This document shows positions 32,300 to 39,965 of a stretch of DNA of 55,634 nt, piece after piece. The translations under genes and the position numbers were made by a program. How positions within the stretch are numbered: position 1 is the first letter of the stretch; the number at the start of each line of letters is the position of its first letter. Source of the DNA: Candidatus Dormiibacterota bacterium (GTDB taxonomy: Bacteria > Chloroflexota > Dormibacteria > Dormibacterales > Dormibacteraceae); assembly GCA_955652835.1 (NCBI GenBank), contig CATPBO010000038.1:1-55634 (forward strand). Direction: 5' to 3'. The notes under the pieces were generated by a model, which did not search any database, had not been told where the DNA came from, and saw only the letters and a program-made list of their open reading frames with translations.

Positions 32300-33700
32300 A
32301 TGGTTACCGCCATGCTCGACAGCCGCTACAAAGGCCGCCGTAAAGGAGTAGCCGTTCGCGAAGGCTCGGTCCGCCAAGCAAGGCTGGAAGCCAGCCTCAG
32401 CCTTGCCCAGGTCGCGGCGGGCCACGTCAGCCGGACCGCCATTCATCTAATCGAGTACGGCCGCGTCAAACCGTCACTCCAAACGCTTCGGGTGATCGCC
32501 CGCCAGACGCGCAAGCCCATCAGCTACTTTCTGCTTGACCCCGACGCCCATCCAGAGCTGACCGAAAGGCACAAGGAGCTGCGCGAGCTCGAGACCTTGA
32601 CCGTCGTCCGCGACTTCGGCGCCGTCGTCAAGCTGGGCCTTGCCCAGCTGGACAAGCGGTGGGCCGACGAAGATCTCGCGCTCACGCGCTTTTATCTGGG
32701 CCAGGCCTATTGCAGACTAGTTCAACCGGAAGAGGCGCTCCTGTATCTATCGCCGGCGCGGGCACAATTCGAGCGGCAGGAAGACGAGCTGTTGGCCGTC
32801 GATGCGCTCGACTGGGAAGCGAGTGCCTTGGGCTTATTGGAAGATCCGAACGCGATCGGTCTGGCGAACCTGGCCCTGGAGCGTTGCCGGAAAATCGATC
32901 CCACGCCACAGCAGCTCGAGGCTCGGATCCTGGGCCACCTGGCCAACATGTTCGTCGTCGCCGAATCTTGGGGCTTGGCGATAAGCCACTACCAGTCCGC
33001 TGTCGAAGCGGCCAGCGCAGTGAAGGATCTCCTTCAGCTGGCGAAGATGCACCACGGTCTCGGTCTTGCCTACCTGCAACTGCGCCAGCCTGCGACAGCA
33101 CGCCGGCACTTCGATCTGGCACTGGCGCTCTACTCGATGGAATCAGATACGAGCGCTGTCTTCCGTGTGGAGAATGATCTCGGCAACTTGCTTCTGCACG
33201 AAGGCCACATCGACTCGGCCGAACGACATTTCCTGACCGCTCTGGCCGGGGCCGAGGAGCTTGGCATGAATCGACGCGGTCGTGGATTCATCCTCGCCAA
33301 TCTTGGCGAAGTCTGTTTGAAACAGGGCCGCCTGGATGAGGCCCGAAGCTATTTGAACCAGGCGTTGGAGGTAGGAGAGGCCGTCGGTGAGCGAATCGTT
33401 CTTACCGTGGCTGGGATTCTCCTCGGTCAACTTGACGAGCGGCTTGGCAATACCCAGGCAGCAGATAACCACTTTCTTGAAGCGGTGCGCATTCTCGAGG
33501 AGCTCGAGATGCCAAATCGCCTCCGTGACTGTCACCTGGCGTATGCCCAGGTCCTGGAGGCCCGTGGGGATCTGCGCCCAGCCATCCGCCACATGCGTTT
33601 GGCGGCTGAGCTCGGCCGGCCTGAGGCTGTCGGGATCCCTATCGATCGTCCGGACGAGCAGACGTCCGTCTTACGGAAGCACGGTCGGTCGGTTTCCTAA
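32300..33700 (+). CDS. XRE-family HTH regulator with TPR repeats (RRNPP-like)
   Basis: The product has 466 residues; a second ATG four codons in is also possible. The N-terminal HTH (about 20-75) reads VREGSVRQARLEASLSLAQV, AAGHVSRTAIHLIEYGRVKP and SLQTLRVIARQTRKPISYFL, a typical XRE domain. The rest is an array of TPR-type helical pairs, roughly 100-440, with ALTRFYLGQAYCRLVQPEEA, LGLAYLQLRQPATARRHFDL, LGNLLLHEGHIDSAERHFLT, LGEVCLKQGRLDEARSYLNQ and AYAQVLEARGDLRPAIRHMR. HTH plus TPR is the architecture of peptide-sensing regulators (PlcR, PrgX, Rgg) and of some antibiotic regulators. The upstream short exported peptide and inverted repeat are probable ligand source and operator. It converges on htpX. 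Confidence 0.85.
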   Translation: MVTAMLDSRYKGRRKGVAVREGSVRQARLEASLSLAQVAAGHVSRTAIHLIEYGRVKPSLQTLRVIARQTRKPISYFLLDPDAHPELTERHKELRELETLTVVRDFGAVVKLGLAQLDKRWADEDLALTRFYLGQAYCRLVQPEEALLYLSPARAQFERQEDELLAVDALDWEASALGLLEDPNAIGLANLALERCRKIDPTPQQLEARILGHLANMFVVAESWGLAISHYQSAVEAASAVKDLLQLAKMHHGLGLAYLQLRQPATARRHFDLALALYSMESDTSAVFRVENDLGNLLLHEGHIDSAERHFLTALAGAEELGMNRRGRGFILANLGEVCLKQGRLDEARSYLNQALEVGEAVGERIVLTVAGILLGQLDERLGNTQAADNHFLEAVRILEELEMPNRLRDCHLAYAQVLEARGDLRPAIRHMRLAAELGRPEAVGIPIDRPDEQTSVLRKHGRSVS

Positions 33701-33719
33701 GGAGTCGTGAGCGCCTGGA

Positions 33720-34595
33720 TCAGGAGTAGGCGCGCATACCGCCGGCCATCGCCTCCAGCCTCCGAATCCGCTCCTCCACGGGCGGGTGAGTGCTGAACAA
33801 ACCGGAAAGCGTCCGGCCTCCGAGCGGATTGACGATGTACAGGTGGGCGAACGCCGGCTGAGCCGTCTGCGCCGGTATCACCTGGGTGGCTCGCTCGAGC
33901 TTGCGCAGGGCCGACGCCAGGGCCATCGGATCGCCTGAAACCTCGGCACCCGTATGGTCAGCCTCGAACTCGCGCGATCGGGACACTGCGAGCTGGATGA
34001 GGGTGGCGGCGATCGGGCCGAGGATGATCATCAACAGCCCGGCGATGAGTCCCCCGGCTCCCTGACCGTCGCGCTCGTCGCGCCCGCCGAAACCACCGAA
34101 CATGAGGGCCCACTGGGCCATGTTCGCGATCAACGTGATGGCGCCGGCGAGCACTGCCACCACCGAGCTGATCAGGATGTCACGGTTTCGCACGTGCGCG
34201 AACTCGTGCGCGAGCACTCCGTACAGCTCCTCTTCGTCGAGAATGCGGAGGAGCCCTTCGTTGACGCAGATTGCGGCGTGCGACGGGCCGCGCCCGGTCG
34301 CAAACGCATTGGGTGAGGGATCCGGGCTGACGTAGACGCGAGGCTTGGGTACGTGGTACTGCAACGCCAGCCTGTCCGCGAGCCGGTGAAGCATCGGAGC
34401 CTCCGCCGGGCCGACCTCCTGGGCCTGTGCCGCCGCCAGCGCAATCCGATCGCTGAACCAGTACGCCGCGCCGTTCATGAGGACGGCAAAAGCCAGGGCG
34501 GAATACATGCCGATATCGCCTGCCACCAACCGGCCGCCGAGCACCAGCAGGACCGTTAGCGCGACGAGCCAGAAAGCCGTTTTGAGCTGATTCAT
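33720..34595 (-). CDS. htpX: Membrane zinc metalloprotease HtpX (M48B)
   Basis: The product has 291 residues. Two N-terminal helices (FWLVALTVLLVLGGRLVAGD; YSALAFAVLMNGAAYW) precede the zinc site HEFAH (His130, Glu131, His134) in GVLAHEFAHVRNRD. Two further helices follow, and the third zinc ligand Glu lies in SREFEADHTGAEVSGDPMAL. The C-terminal STHPPVEERIRRLEAM is the standard end of the family. HtpX degrades misfolded membrane proteins. It is a single-gene unit, convergent with the XRE-TPR gene. Upstream is an unrelated divergently ordered operon end. Confidence 0.93.
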   Translation of the reverse strand: MNQLKTAFWLVALTVLLVLGGRLVAGDIGMYSALAFAVLMNGAAYWFSDRIALAAAQAQEVGPAEAPMLHRLADRLALQYHVPKPRVYVSPDPSPNAFATGRGPSHAAICVNEGLLRILDEEELYGVLAHEFAHVRNRDILISSVVAVLAGAITLIANMAQWALMFGGFGGRDERDGQGAGGLIAGLLMIILGPIAATLIQLAVSRSREFEADHTGAEVSGDPMALASALRKLERATQVIPAQTAQPAFAHLYIVNPLGGRTLSGLFSTHPPVEERIRRLEAMAGGMRAYS

Positions 34596-34661
34596 TTAGG
34601 GCTGATTCTTCCCCCGGTCCGGCCGCCACTAACCGCCCTTTTGGGCCCTGGCCAAGCCCTC

Positions 34662-35630
34662 TCAGGCGTAGACGTGCATGCCCACTTCTTCTGGGCCGGG
34701 ATAGGGGGCTTCAAGCGCGAACTTGACGCCGTCGGCGATCTCGGTGCGGACCTCCTCCTCCATCCGGCTGAACTCCGCCGCGTCCGCCGCGCCCTCGGCG
34801 GCGAGCGACTGCGCCAGGATTTTCAGGGGGTCACGCTCGCCGGCCCAACTTCGCTCCTCATCCTTGGATCTGTAGTAGGCGCGATCGATGTCGCCAACGT
34901 GGTGTCCGTACTGGCGGTACGTCCGCAGGACAAGAAACGACGGTCCCTCGCCGGTGCGCGCCCGCTCGACAGCAGTCCGAGCAGCTTCATATACGTCCCG
35001 CACGTCCTGGCCGTCAGCCTCCCGGAATGGAATGCCGAATGCCAGGGCGCGCTGCCCGATGTCACCGGCCGTCGTCTCGAGGTAGTGCGTGTACTCGTTG
35101 TAGAGGTTGTTCTCGCATGCGTAGATCACAGGCAGCTTCCACAACGCCGCCATGTTCATGCACTCATAGACGATGCCTTGGCCGAGCGCTCCCTCACCAA
35201 AGAAACAGACCGCGACCTGGTCGGTCCCCCGCTTCTTCGCCGAAAGGGCCGCCCCGGTTGCGATACCGACGCTTCCGCCCACGATGGCATTCGCGCCGAG
35301 GTTGCCTTTCTCCTGCTCCGCGATGTGCATGGAGCCCCCCTTGCCCCTGCAGTACCCGGCCTCCTTGCCAAGGAGCTCCGCAAACATCCTGTCGACGCTG
35401 GCGCCCTTGGCCAGGCAGTGGCCGTGTCCCCTGTGGGTGCTCGTGATGTAGTCGTCGTCGCGCAGCGCCGAGCAGACGCCGACCGCGACCGCCTCCTCAC
35501 CTGTATAGAGGTGCGCGAGCCCCGGCATCTTGGCACCTCGATACAGCTCGTTGACCTGCTCCTCGAACAGGCGGATCCGCAGCATGCTGCGGTACATGTC
35601 GAGCCCCGAACCATTGCCGGCCGCCGTCAC
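34662..35630 (-). CDS. Thiamine pyrophosphate-dependent dehydrogenase E1 component, alpha subunit
   Basis: The product has 322 residues. The alpha-subunit pattern is complete: YRSMLRIRLFEEQVNELYRG, GEEAVAVGVCSAL, THRGHGHCLAKGA, GKGGSMHIAEQEKG and the TPP motif GEGALGQGIVYECMNMAALW ending in CENN. It fits pyruvate, acetoin or branched-chain 2-oxo acid dehydrogenase E1-alpha. The matching E1-beta and the E2 and E3 genes are not in the window, and the flanks are non-homologous. The alpha subunit therefore depends on partners elsewhere, or forms an unusual complex. Its start overlaps the stop of the upstream dehydrogenase (ATGA). Confidence 0.88.
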   Translation of the reverse strand: MTAAGNGSGLDMYRSMLRIRLFEEQVNELYRGAKMPGLAHLYTGEEAVAVGVCSALRDDDYITSTHRGHGHCLAKGASVDRMFAELLGKEAGYCRGKGGSMHIAEQEKGNLGANAIVGGSVGIATGAALSAKKRGTDQVAVCFFGEGALGQGIVYECMNMAALWKLPVIYACENNLYNEYTHYLETTAGDIGQRALAFGIPFREADGQDVRDVYEAARTAVERARTGEGPSFLVLRTYRQYGHHVGDIDRAYYRSKDEERSWAGERDPLKILAQSLAAEGAADAAEFSRMEEEVRTEIADGVKFALEAPYPGPEEVGMHVYA

Positions 35631-36607
35631 AGTGACTGCGTACCTTCCGCCGCCGAGTCACCGACGGGTTTGTCGCCCAGGCCGTCGGAGACCACGCGTG
35701 GATCGGATTCGAGCTTCAGGTTCGCCCCACGCGCTTCGAGCTCAAGTAGGCTGGCGAAGTCCTGGTCGCCCATCCCGTTTCCGACGAGGTTCATGACGAT
35801 CTGATGGACCAGCGCGGAGACCGGCATTGGCACGTTCAGGTGGCGCGCCTCGAAGAGACCGAGCTCGAAATCCTTGCGCAGCAGGTGACCGGTGAATGTC
35901 GGCTTGAAGTCAAGGTTCACGAACGCGGGCGTCTTATAGCGAGTGAAGGTTGAGCCCATCACGCTTTCGTTGAGAAATTCGAGGTAGTCGGCGCGAGAGA
36001 TTCCGCCGCGCTCAGCCAGGACTGTGGTCTCCGCCATGATCTGGGTCACCACACCGAGTACGAGGTTGTGACAGATCTTGACCAGCCGCGCGCTCTCGCC
36101 CTCGCCGACGTACACCACGCTCGTCCCGAGCATCTGCAGGTAGGGCAGTGAAATATCGAAGGCGTCGCGCGCTCCCGAGACCGCCATCGTGAGCTTGCCT
36201 GCCTTCGCGACCTTTGCATTGCCGCTGACCGGCGCCGCGAGGAGCGCAGCACCAAGGTGCTCGGCTTTGGCTCGAGTCTCCCTGGAGACCGCCATCGAAA
36301 CAGTTGACGTGTCGACGACGATACGGGGCACCCGGCCGCCGTTAGAAAGGAGTCCGTGGGGGCCGGTCATCACGGCCGCGAAGTCCGGCGAGTCCGCGAC
36401 CGACACGATGACGATGTCTCGATCGGCGAGATCCGCGGGCTGGTCGACGATGCGGGCGCCGAGCGACGCAAGCGGCTCGGCCTTGGCTCGCGTGCGGTTG
36501 TAAACGGTGACGTCGCACCCGCCCGTGAGCAGACGAGTGGCGAGCGCATAACCCATGCGGCCGGTCCCGATCCAGCCCAGCTTGTGTTCAGCAGCGCCCA
36601 ACGTCAT
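35627..36607 (-). CDS. 3-hydroxyisobutyrate dehydrogenase family NAD(P)-dependent oxidoreductase
   Basis: The product has 326 residues. The N-terminal Rossmann motif is GWIGTGRMGYALATRLLTGG, then NRTRAKAEPLASLGARI, IVIVSVADSPDF, the substrate-binding APVSGNAKVAKAGKLTMAVS and the catalytic Lys in VKICHNLVLG. This is the beta-hydroxyacid dehydrogenase family (MmsB, GarR, YihU). A C-terminal extension of about 30 residues (LKLESDPRVVSDGLGDKP) goes past the usual end. A perfect 16-bp palindrome lies 19 bp upstream of its ATG and should be the operator of this two-gene unit. The likely role is oxidation or reduction of a short hydroxy acid from the imported substrate. Confidence 0.85.
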   Translation of the reverse strand: MTLGAAEHKLGWIGTGRMGYALATRLLTGGCDVTVYNRTRAKAEPLASLGARIVDQPADLADRDIVIVSVADSPDFAAVMTGPHGLLSNGGRVPRIVVDTSTVSMAVSRETRAKAEHLGAALLAAPVSGNAKVAKAGKLTMAVSGARDAFDISLPYLQMLGTSVVYVGEGESARLVKICHNLVLGVVTQIMAETTVLAERGGISRADYLEFLNESVMGSTFTRYKTPAFVNLDFKPTFTGHLLRKDFELGLFEARHLNVPMPVSALVHQIVMNLVGNGMGDQDFASLLELEARGANLKLESDPRVVSDGLGDKPVGDSAAEGTQSL

Positions 36608-36626
36608 GCATCCTCAACATCGAATA

Positions 36627-36642
36627 GAGCAAACGTTTGCTC
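36627..36642. promoter_or_regulatory. Perfect 16-bp palindrome, candidate LacI operator
   Basis: GAGCAAACGTTTGCTC is fully symmetric around a central CG, the form of LacI/GalR-family operators. It lies between the LacI gene stop and the hydroxyacid dehydrogenase start, 19 bp from the latter, where binding would block that operon's promoter. A related site occurs at 37757-37772. Confidence 0.75.
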
Positions 36643-36654
36643 AGCACTCATAGA

Positions 36655-37710
36655 CTACTCGCCAATGCCGCGTGATGCGACGTTAACGGCGTTTAGAACC
36701 TCAGCTCCAGATGCCGTGGATCCGCGGATGACGAGCTGTGGTGCGTAGACGACGCGCTTGGGCGTGACCTGGCCACTATCGATCTGCTCGAGCACCAAGC
36801 GCGCGGCTGCACTGCCGAACTCGTGTATCGGCACATGCACCGTGGTCAGCCCAGGGATGAGCCTGCCGGCAAGCGGGATGTCGTTGTAGCCGACGATGGC
36901 CAGGTCCTCCGGCACCCGGAGGCCCAATCGCCGAGCCACGCCATAAGCTCCGACCGCCACCATGTCGGTGACTGCGAAGACCGCGGTCGGTGGCTCCTGC
37001 AACGCCATCAGGCGTTCCGTTGCGCGCATCCCGCCATCTTCGACGAAGCCGGCTTCCGCCTGGAGCTCTGGCTCTGCCCGCAATCGGGACTCCACCATCG
37101 CCATCTGAAATCCGCGGCGGCGGAGCACGCCGGTGCTCACCGTCGACTGGCCCGCCAGGTGGCCGATTCGAACGTGGCCGGAGCTGATCAGGTGCTGGGT
37201 CGCCAGGCGCGCACCGATCACGTCGTCCGAGCCGACGAACGGGTCCAATCCCTCGTCGCTGAAGCGATTCACGAGCGCGTAGGGGATGCGCTGGTGCCGG
37301 AGCCAGCGGACGGCTTGGTCTTTGAGGAACGAGCTGGCGAGGATCACGCCGTCGACGCGGCGCGCGATGAGGCTGTGTAGATGCGCGCGCTGGCGGTCCG
37401 GACTGCCATCGGTGTTGCAGAGCAGAACCTGGTAGCCGCGCGGCGCAGCGCCGTCTTCGATGCCGCGGAAGAGCGCCCCGAAGAACGGGTTGGTGATGTC
37501 GGGGATGACCACGGCCAGCACCAGGGTCTGCCGAAGCTTGAGGCCGCGAGCGACCCCGTTCGGCCGGTACTCGGTCTCGCGCAGCAGCGCCTCGATGCGG
37601 GCCCGAGTCGTCGGACCGATGCGCAGGCTCGGATCCTGGTTGACGACGCGAGAGACCGTCGACGGGTGTACTTTGGCCCGCGCCGCGAGCTCTTTCAGGG
37701 TCGTCGGCAT
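36655..37710 (-). CDS. LacI-family transcriptional regulator
   Basis: The product has 351 residues. The N-terminal HTH and hinge read TTLKELAARAKVHPSTVSRV and VNQDPSLRIGPTTRARIEAL, then YRPNGVARGLKLRQT. The periplasmic-binding-like effector domain follows: VVIPDITNPFFGALFRGIED, HLISSGHVRIGHLAGQ, AVFAVTDMVAVGAYGVARRL, VPEDLAIVGYNDIPLAGRLI and a C-terminal VHVPIHEFGSAAARLVLEQI. It is flanked by two related palindromes and by divergent operons, so it most probably represses both of them and is relieved by the imported compound or an early product. The gene is divergent from the binding-protein gene. Confidence 0.9.
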   Translation of the reverse strand: MPTTLKELAARAKVHPSTVSRVVNQDPSLRIGPTTRARIEALLRETEYRPNGVARGLKLRQTLVLAVVIPDITNPFFGALFRGIEDGAAPRGYQVLLCNTDGSPDRQRAHLHSLIARRVDGVILASSFLKDQAVRWLRHQRIPYALVNRFSDEGLDPFVGSDDVIGARLATQHLISSGHVRIGHLAGQSTVSTGVLRRRGFQMAMVESRLRAEPELQAEAGFVEDGGMRATERLMALQEPPTAVFAVTDMVAVGAYGVARRLGLRVPEDLAIVGYNDIPLAGRLIPGLTTVHVPIHEFGSAAARLVLEQIDSGQVTPKRVVYAPQLVIRGSTASGAEVLNAVNVASRGIGE

Positions 37711-37726
37711 GACCGCAACCGCCTGA

Positions 37727-37755
37727 TTGACATTCGTTTCACCCGTGAATACGAT
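37727..37755 (+). promoter_or_regulatory. Sigma-70-type promoter of the second liv operon
   Basis: TTGACA (37727-37732) and TACGAT (37750-37755) are separated by exactly 17 bp, a perfect -35 and a four-of-six -10. A 12-bp palindrome TTCAC-CC-GTGAA (37738-37749) fills most of the spacer. The predicted start of transcription falls within the downstream operator. Confidence 0.65.
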
Positions 37756-37756
37756 A

Positions 37757-37772
37757 GGGCAATCGTTTGTTC
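37757..37772. promoter_or_regulatory. Second candidate LacI operator
   Basis: GGGCAATCGTTTGTTC matches the perfect palindrome at 36627-36642 in 13 of 16 positions, including CAA-CGTTTG. It starts 1 bp after the -10 box and covers the likely transcription start, a standard repression position, and it also lies 47 bp upstream of the LacI start for autoregulation. Confidence 0.65.
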
Positions 37773-37819
37773 ACGACAAATGATTTGAACGTCAGGCCTG
37801 GGAGTAGGAAGGAGCGAGC

Positions 37820-39034
37820 ATGCGCAAACGCTTGATTGCGGCCGTTGTGGCGGCCCTGGGTTTGATGGCAGCGGCGTGCGGCGGGAGCACGACGCCCACC
37901 GCCCCGGCCGCCCCCATCACCATTGGCGTTTCCGTCTCACAGACCGGAGACTTTTCGGGCGACGGCAAAGCGCTGGTTCAGGGGTACGACCTTTGGGCGC
38001 AGGACATCAACGCCAAGGGTGGCCTGAACGGACACAAGGTCACGATGAAATATGTCGACGACACGAGCAGCGCGCAGCAGGTCGTGACCAACTATCAGAA
38101 CCTGATCACAGTGGACAAGGTTGCACTCGTGTTCGGACCCTTCTCGAGCCTTCTGACAATCCCTGCCTCCACCGTTGTCGCACGCTACAACTACGCCTTC
38201 CCAGAGCCGGCCGGCGGCGGCCCGCACGTCTTCGACCGCGGCCTGACAAATGTCTTCTTTGTTCAGCCTGCAGCCGTCGAAGACAACCTCGTGAGCTACA
38301 CGAAGTACTTGCTTTCGCTGCCGGCCGGCCAGCGTCCTGCCAGCGCGGCGTACGCGACACAGGACGACCCGTTCACGCAGCCGCAGGTTGACAAGGCGAA
38401 GAGCCTGCTCGAGGCGGGCGGCATCAAGACTTCCTACTACAAGGTTTACCCGGCGGAGACCACCGACTTCACTCCAATTGCGCTGGCCGTCGCCAACTCG
38501 CAGGCTGACGCTGTCATTCTCGGCACGCAACTTCCGGACGCGGTGGCGTTTCCGAAGACCTTCGTCCAGCAGCACTACAACCCCAAGACCATCATCGAGA
38601 CCACCGGACCCGACCAGGGCGCCGTTTTCTCGGGCAAGCTGGGCGCCAACACCGACGGGATCATGGTCCCGGCGGGCTGGACCCCAGATGCGAAGGCTTA
38701 CGGCAACGACAAGTTTGTCAGCGAGTTCATCGCCAAATACGGCGGCACTTCAGCCGACATCAGCGCGGACGCGGCGGAGGCCTATAGCGTCGGCCAGGTC
38801 GTCGACCAGGCCGCGGTCAAGGCCAACAGCATCGACAACGCAAAGCTGATCAGCACCCTTCACAACGGCAGCTACAACACGATCCAGGGCCCGATGTCGT
38901 TTGACGCGACAGGCAAGCCGGTGGGCGGAGTGGGCGTGTACATCGAGCAGTGGCAGAGCGGCAAGGCGATCTTCGTCTACCCGGCGACCGTCGCTTCTGC
39001 GCCGCCTGAGTATCCGAAGAAGAGCTGGCAGTAA
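37820..39034 (+). CDS. Branched-chain amino acid type ABC transporter substrate-binding lipoprotein
   Basis: The product has 404 residues with a ggaagg site upstream. It has a lipoprotein signal LIAAVVAALGLMAAACGG (lipid-modified Cys about 20). The type I periplasmic binding fold starts ITIGVSVSQTGDFSGDGKAL and YDLWAQDINAKGGLNGHKVT, with LVFGPFSSLLTIPASTVVAR, VILGTQLPDAVAFPKTFVQQ and AEAYSVGQVVDQAAVKANSI. This is the LivK/AmiC-type ligand-binding protein for the importer encoded downstream. The ligand cannot be inferred. It is the first gene of a nine-gene run controlled by the LacI locus, and a hairpin follows it. Confidence 0.9.
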   Translation: MRKRLIAAVVAALGLMAAACGGSTTPTAPAAPITIGVSVSQTGDFSGDGKALVQGYDLWAQDINAKGGLNGHKVTMKYVDDTSSAQQVVTNYQNLITVDKVALVFGPFSSLLTIPASTVVARYNYAFPEPAGGGPHVFDRGLTNVFFVQPAAVEDNLVSYTKYLLSLPAGQRPASAAYATQDDPFTQPQVDKAKSLLEAGGIKTSYYKVYPAETTDFTPIALAVANSQADAVILGTQLPDAVAFPKTFVQQHYNPKTIIETTGPDQGAVFSGKLGANTDGIMVPAGWTPDAKAYGNDKFVSEFIAKYGGTSADISADAAEAYSVGQVVDQAAVKANSIDNAKLISTLHNGSYNTIQGPMSFDATGKPVGGVGVYIEQWQSGKAIFVYPATVASAPPEYPKKSWQ

Positions 39035-39041
39035 CTGGCGC

Positions 39042-39069
39042 GGGGACGGTGACGGGGGGCGCCGTCCCC
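39042..39069 (+). promoter_or_regulatory. Stem-loop between binding-protein and permease genes
   Basis: GGGGACGG (39042-39049) pairs perfectly with CCGTCCCC (39062-39069) around a 12-nt loop. It begins 7 bp after the binding-protein stop, has no T run after it, and precedes the permease start by 20 bp. Such hairpins protect or attenuate transcripts so that the binding protein is made in excess over the membrane parts. Confidence 0.55.
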
Positions 39070-39089
39070 AACTAACTTAGAAAGTTACT

Positions 39090-39965
39090 TTGACCCTGGT
39101 CCTGGAAGCAGCCGTCCTCGGCGTCCTCACCGGCGGCGTCTACGCCCTGATGGCCTCCGGCCTCACGTTGATTTTTGGGGTCATGCGCATTATCAACGTC
39201 GGTCACGGCGCGCTCGTCGTGCTCGGCGCATATCTCAGCTTCGCCGCGTCGCGATCCCTGCATATAGACCCGTTCCTGACCCTCGTGATCACGATGCCGG
39301 TCATGTTCCTTCTGGGCATGGTGCTCCAAATCGTGTTCATCAGGCCGCTGAAAACCGACCGTGAGGCCCTCTCCGTGCTGGTCACCTATGCGCTGGCCCT
39401 GGGCATCGAGGGCTTGCTCGGCTACTTCTTCACCGCGAACTACACGCAGCTGCAAGCCTGGTACGACACGGCCAGCTTCCCGATCGGCAGCTTCCGTATC
39501 ACCTACGTCTATGTTTTCGGGTTTGCGCTCTGCCTGGCGATCCTCGCCGTGATGTTCCTCGTCCTATATCGCACGACGTTCGGTGCGTCCATCCGGGCCA
39601 CCATGCTCAACCGCACCGCGGCACAGCTGATCGGCATCGACGTTGATCGGGTGTCCGCAGTCGCCTTCGGAATCGGTATGGCCACCGCCGCCGCGGGAGG
39701 CGTCGTGTTCGGGATCACGACCGCCTTCAACCCGGGCAGCCACTATGACCTGATCTCGAGGCTCCTCACGATCATCGTGCTTGGAGGGCTCGGGAGCCTG
39801 CGTGGCGCGATTGTCGCCGCCTTGATCATGCTGGTGTCTGAAGACATCACCGCCGTGCTCATCTCCCCCGTATGGGCGAATTTCGTGTTCTTCGTCATCC
39901 TGGTCGGCGTCCTGCTCATCCGGCCCCAGGGCCTCTACGGCGTCCGCGTGCGGGACCGGCTGTGA
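39090..39965 (+). CDS. livH: Branched-chain amino acid ABC transporter permease, LivH type (second system)
   Basis: The start is TTG 39090, which gives 291 residues and the right N-terminus (MTLVLEAAVLGVLTGGVYAL). It has the LivH motif FGVMRIINVGHGALVVLGAY, the cytoplasmic loop TTFGASIRATMLNRTAAQLI and IDVDRVSAVAFGIGMATAAA. LLTIIVLGGLGSLRGAIVAA and the C-terminal LLIRPQGLYGVRVRDRL follow. It belongs to a separate subgroup from the first LivH in this window (only the core motifs agree). It overlaps the LivM gene by 4 bp (GTGA). Confidence 0.9.
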   Translation: MTLVLEAAVLGVLTGGVYALMASGLTLIFGVMRIINVGHGALVVLGAYLSFAASRSLHIDPFLTLVITMPVMFLLGMVLQIVFIRPLKTDREALSVLVTYALALGIEGLLGYFFTANYTQLQAWYDTASFPIGSFRITYVYVFGFALCLAILAVMFLVLYRTTFGASIRATMLNRTAAQLIGIDVDRVSAVAFGIGMATAAAGGVVFGITTAFNPGSHYDLISRLLTIIVLGGLGSLRGAIVAALIMLVSEDITAVLISPVWANFVFFVILVGVLLIRPQGLYGVRVRDRL

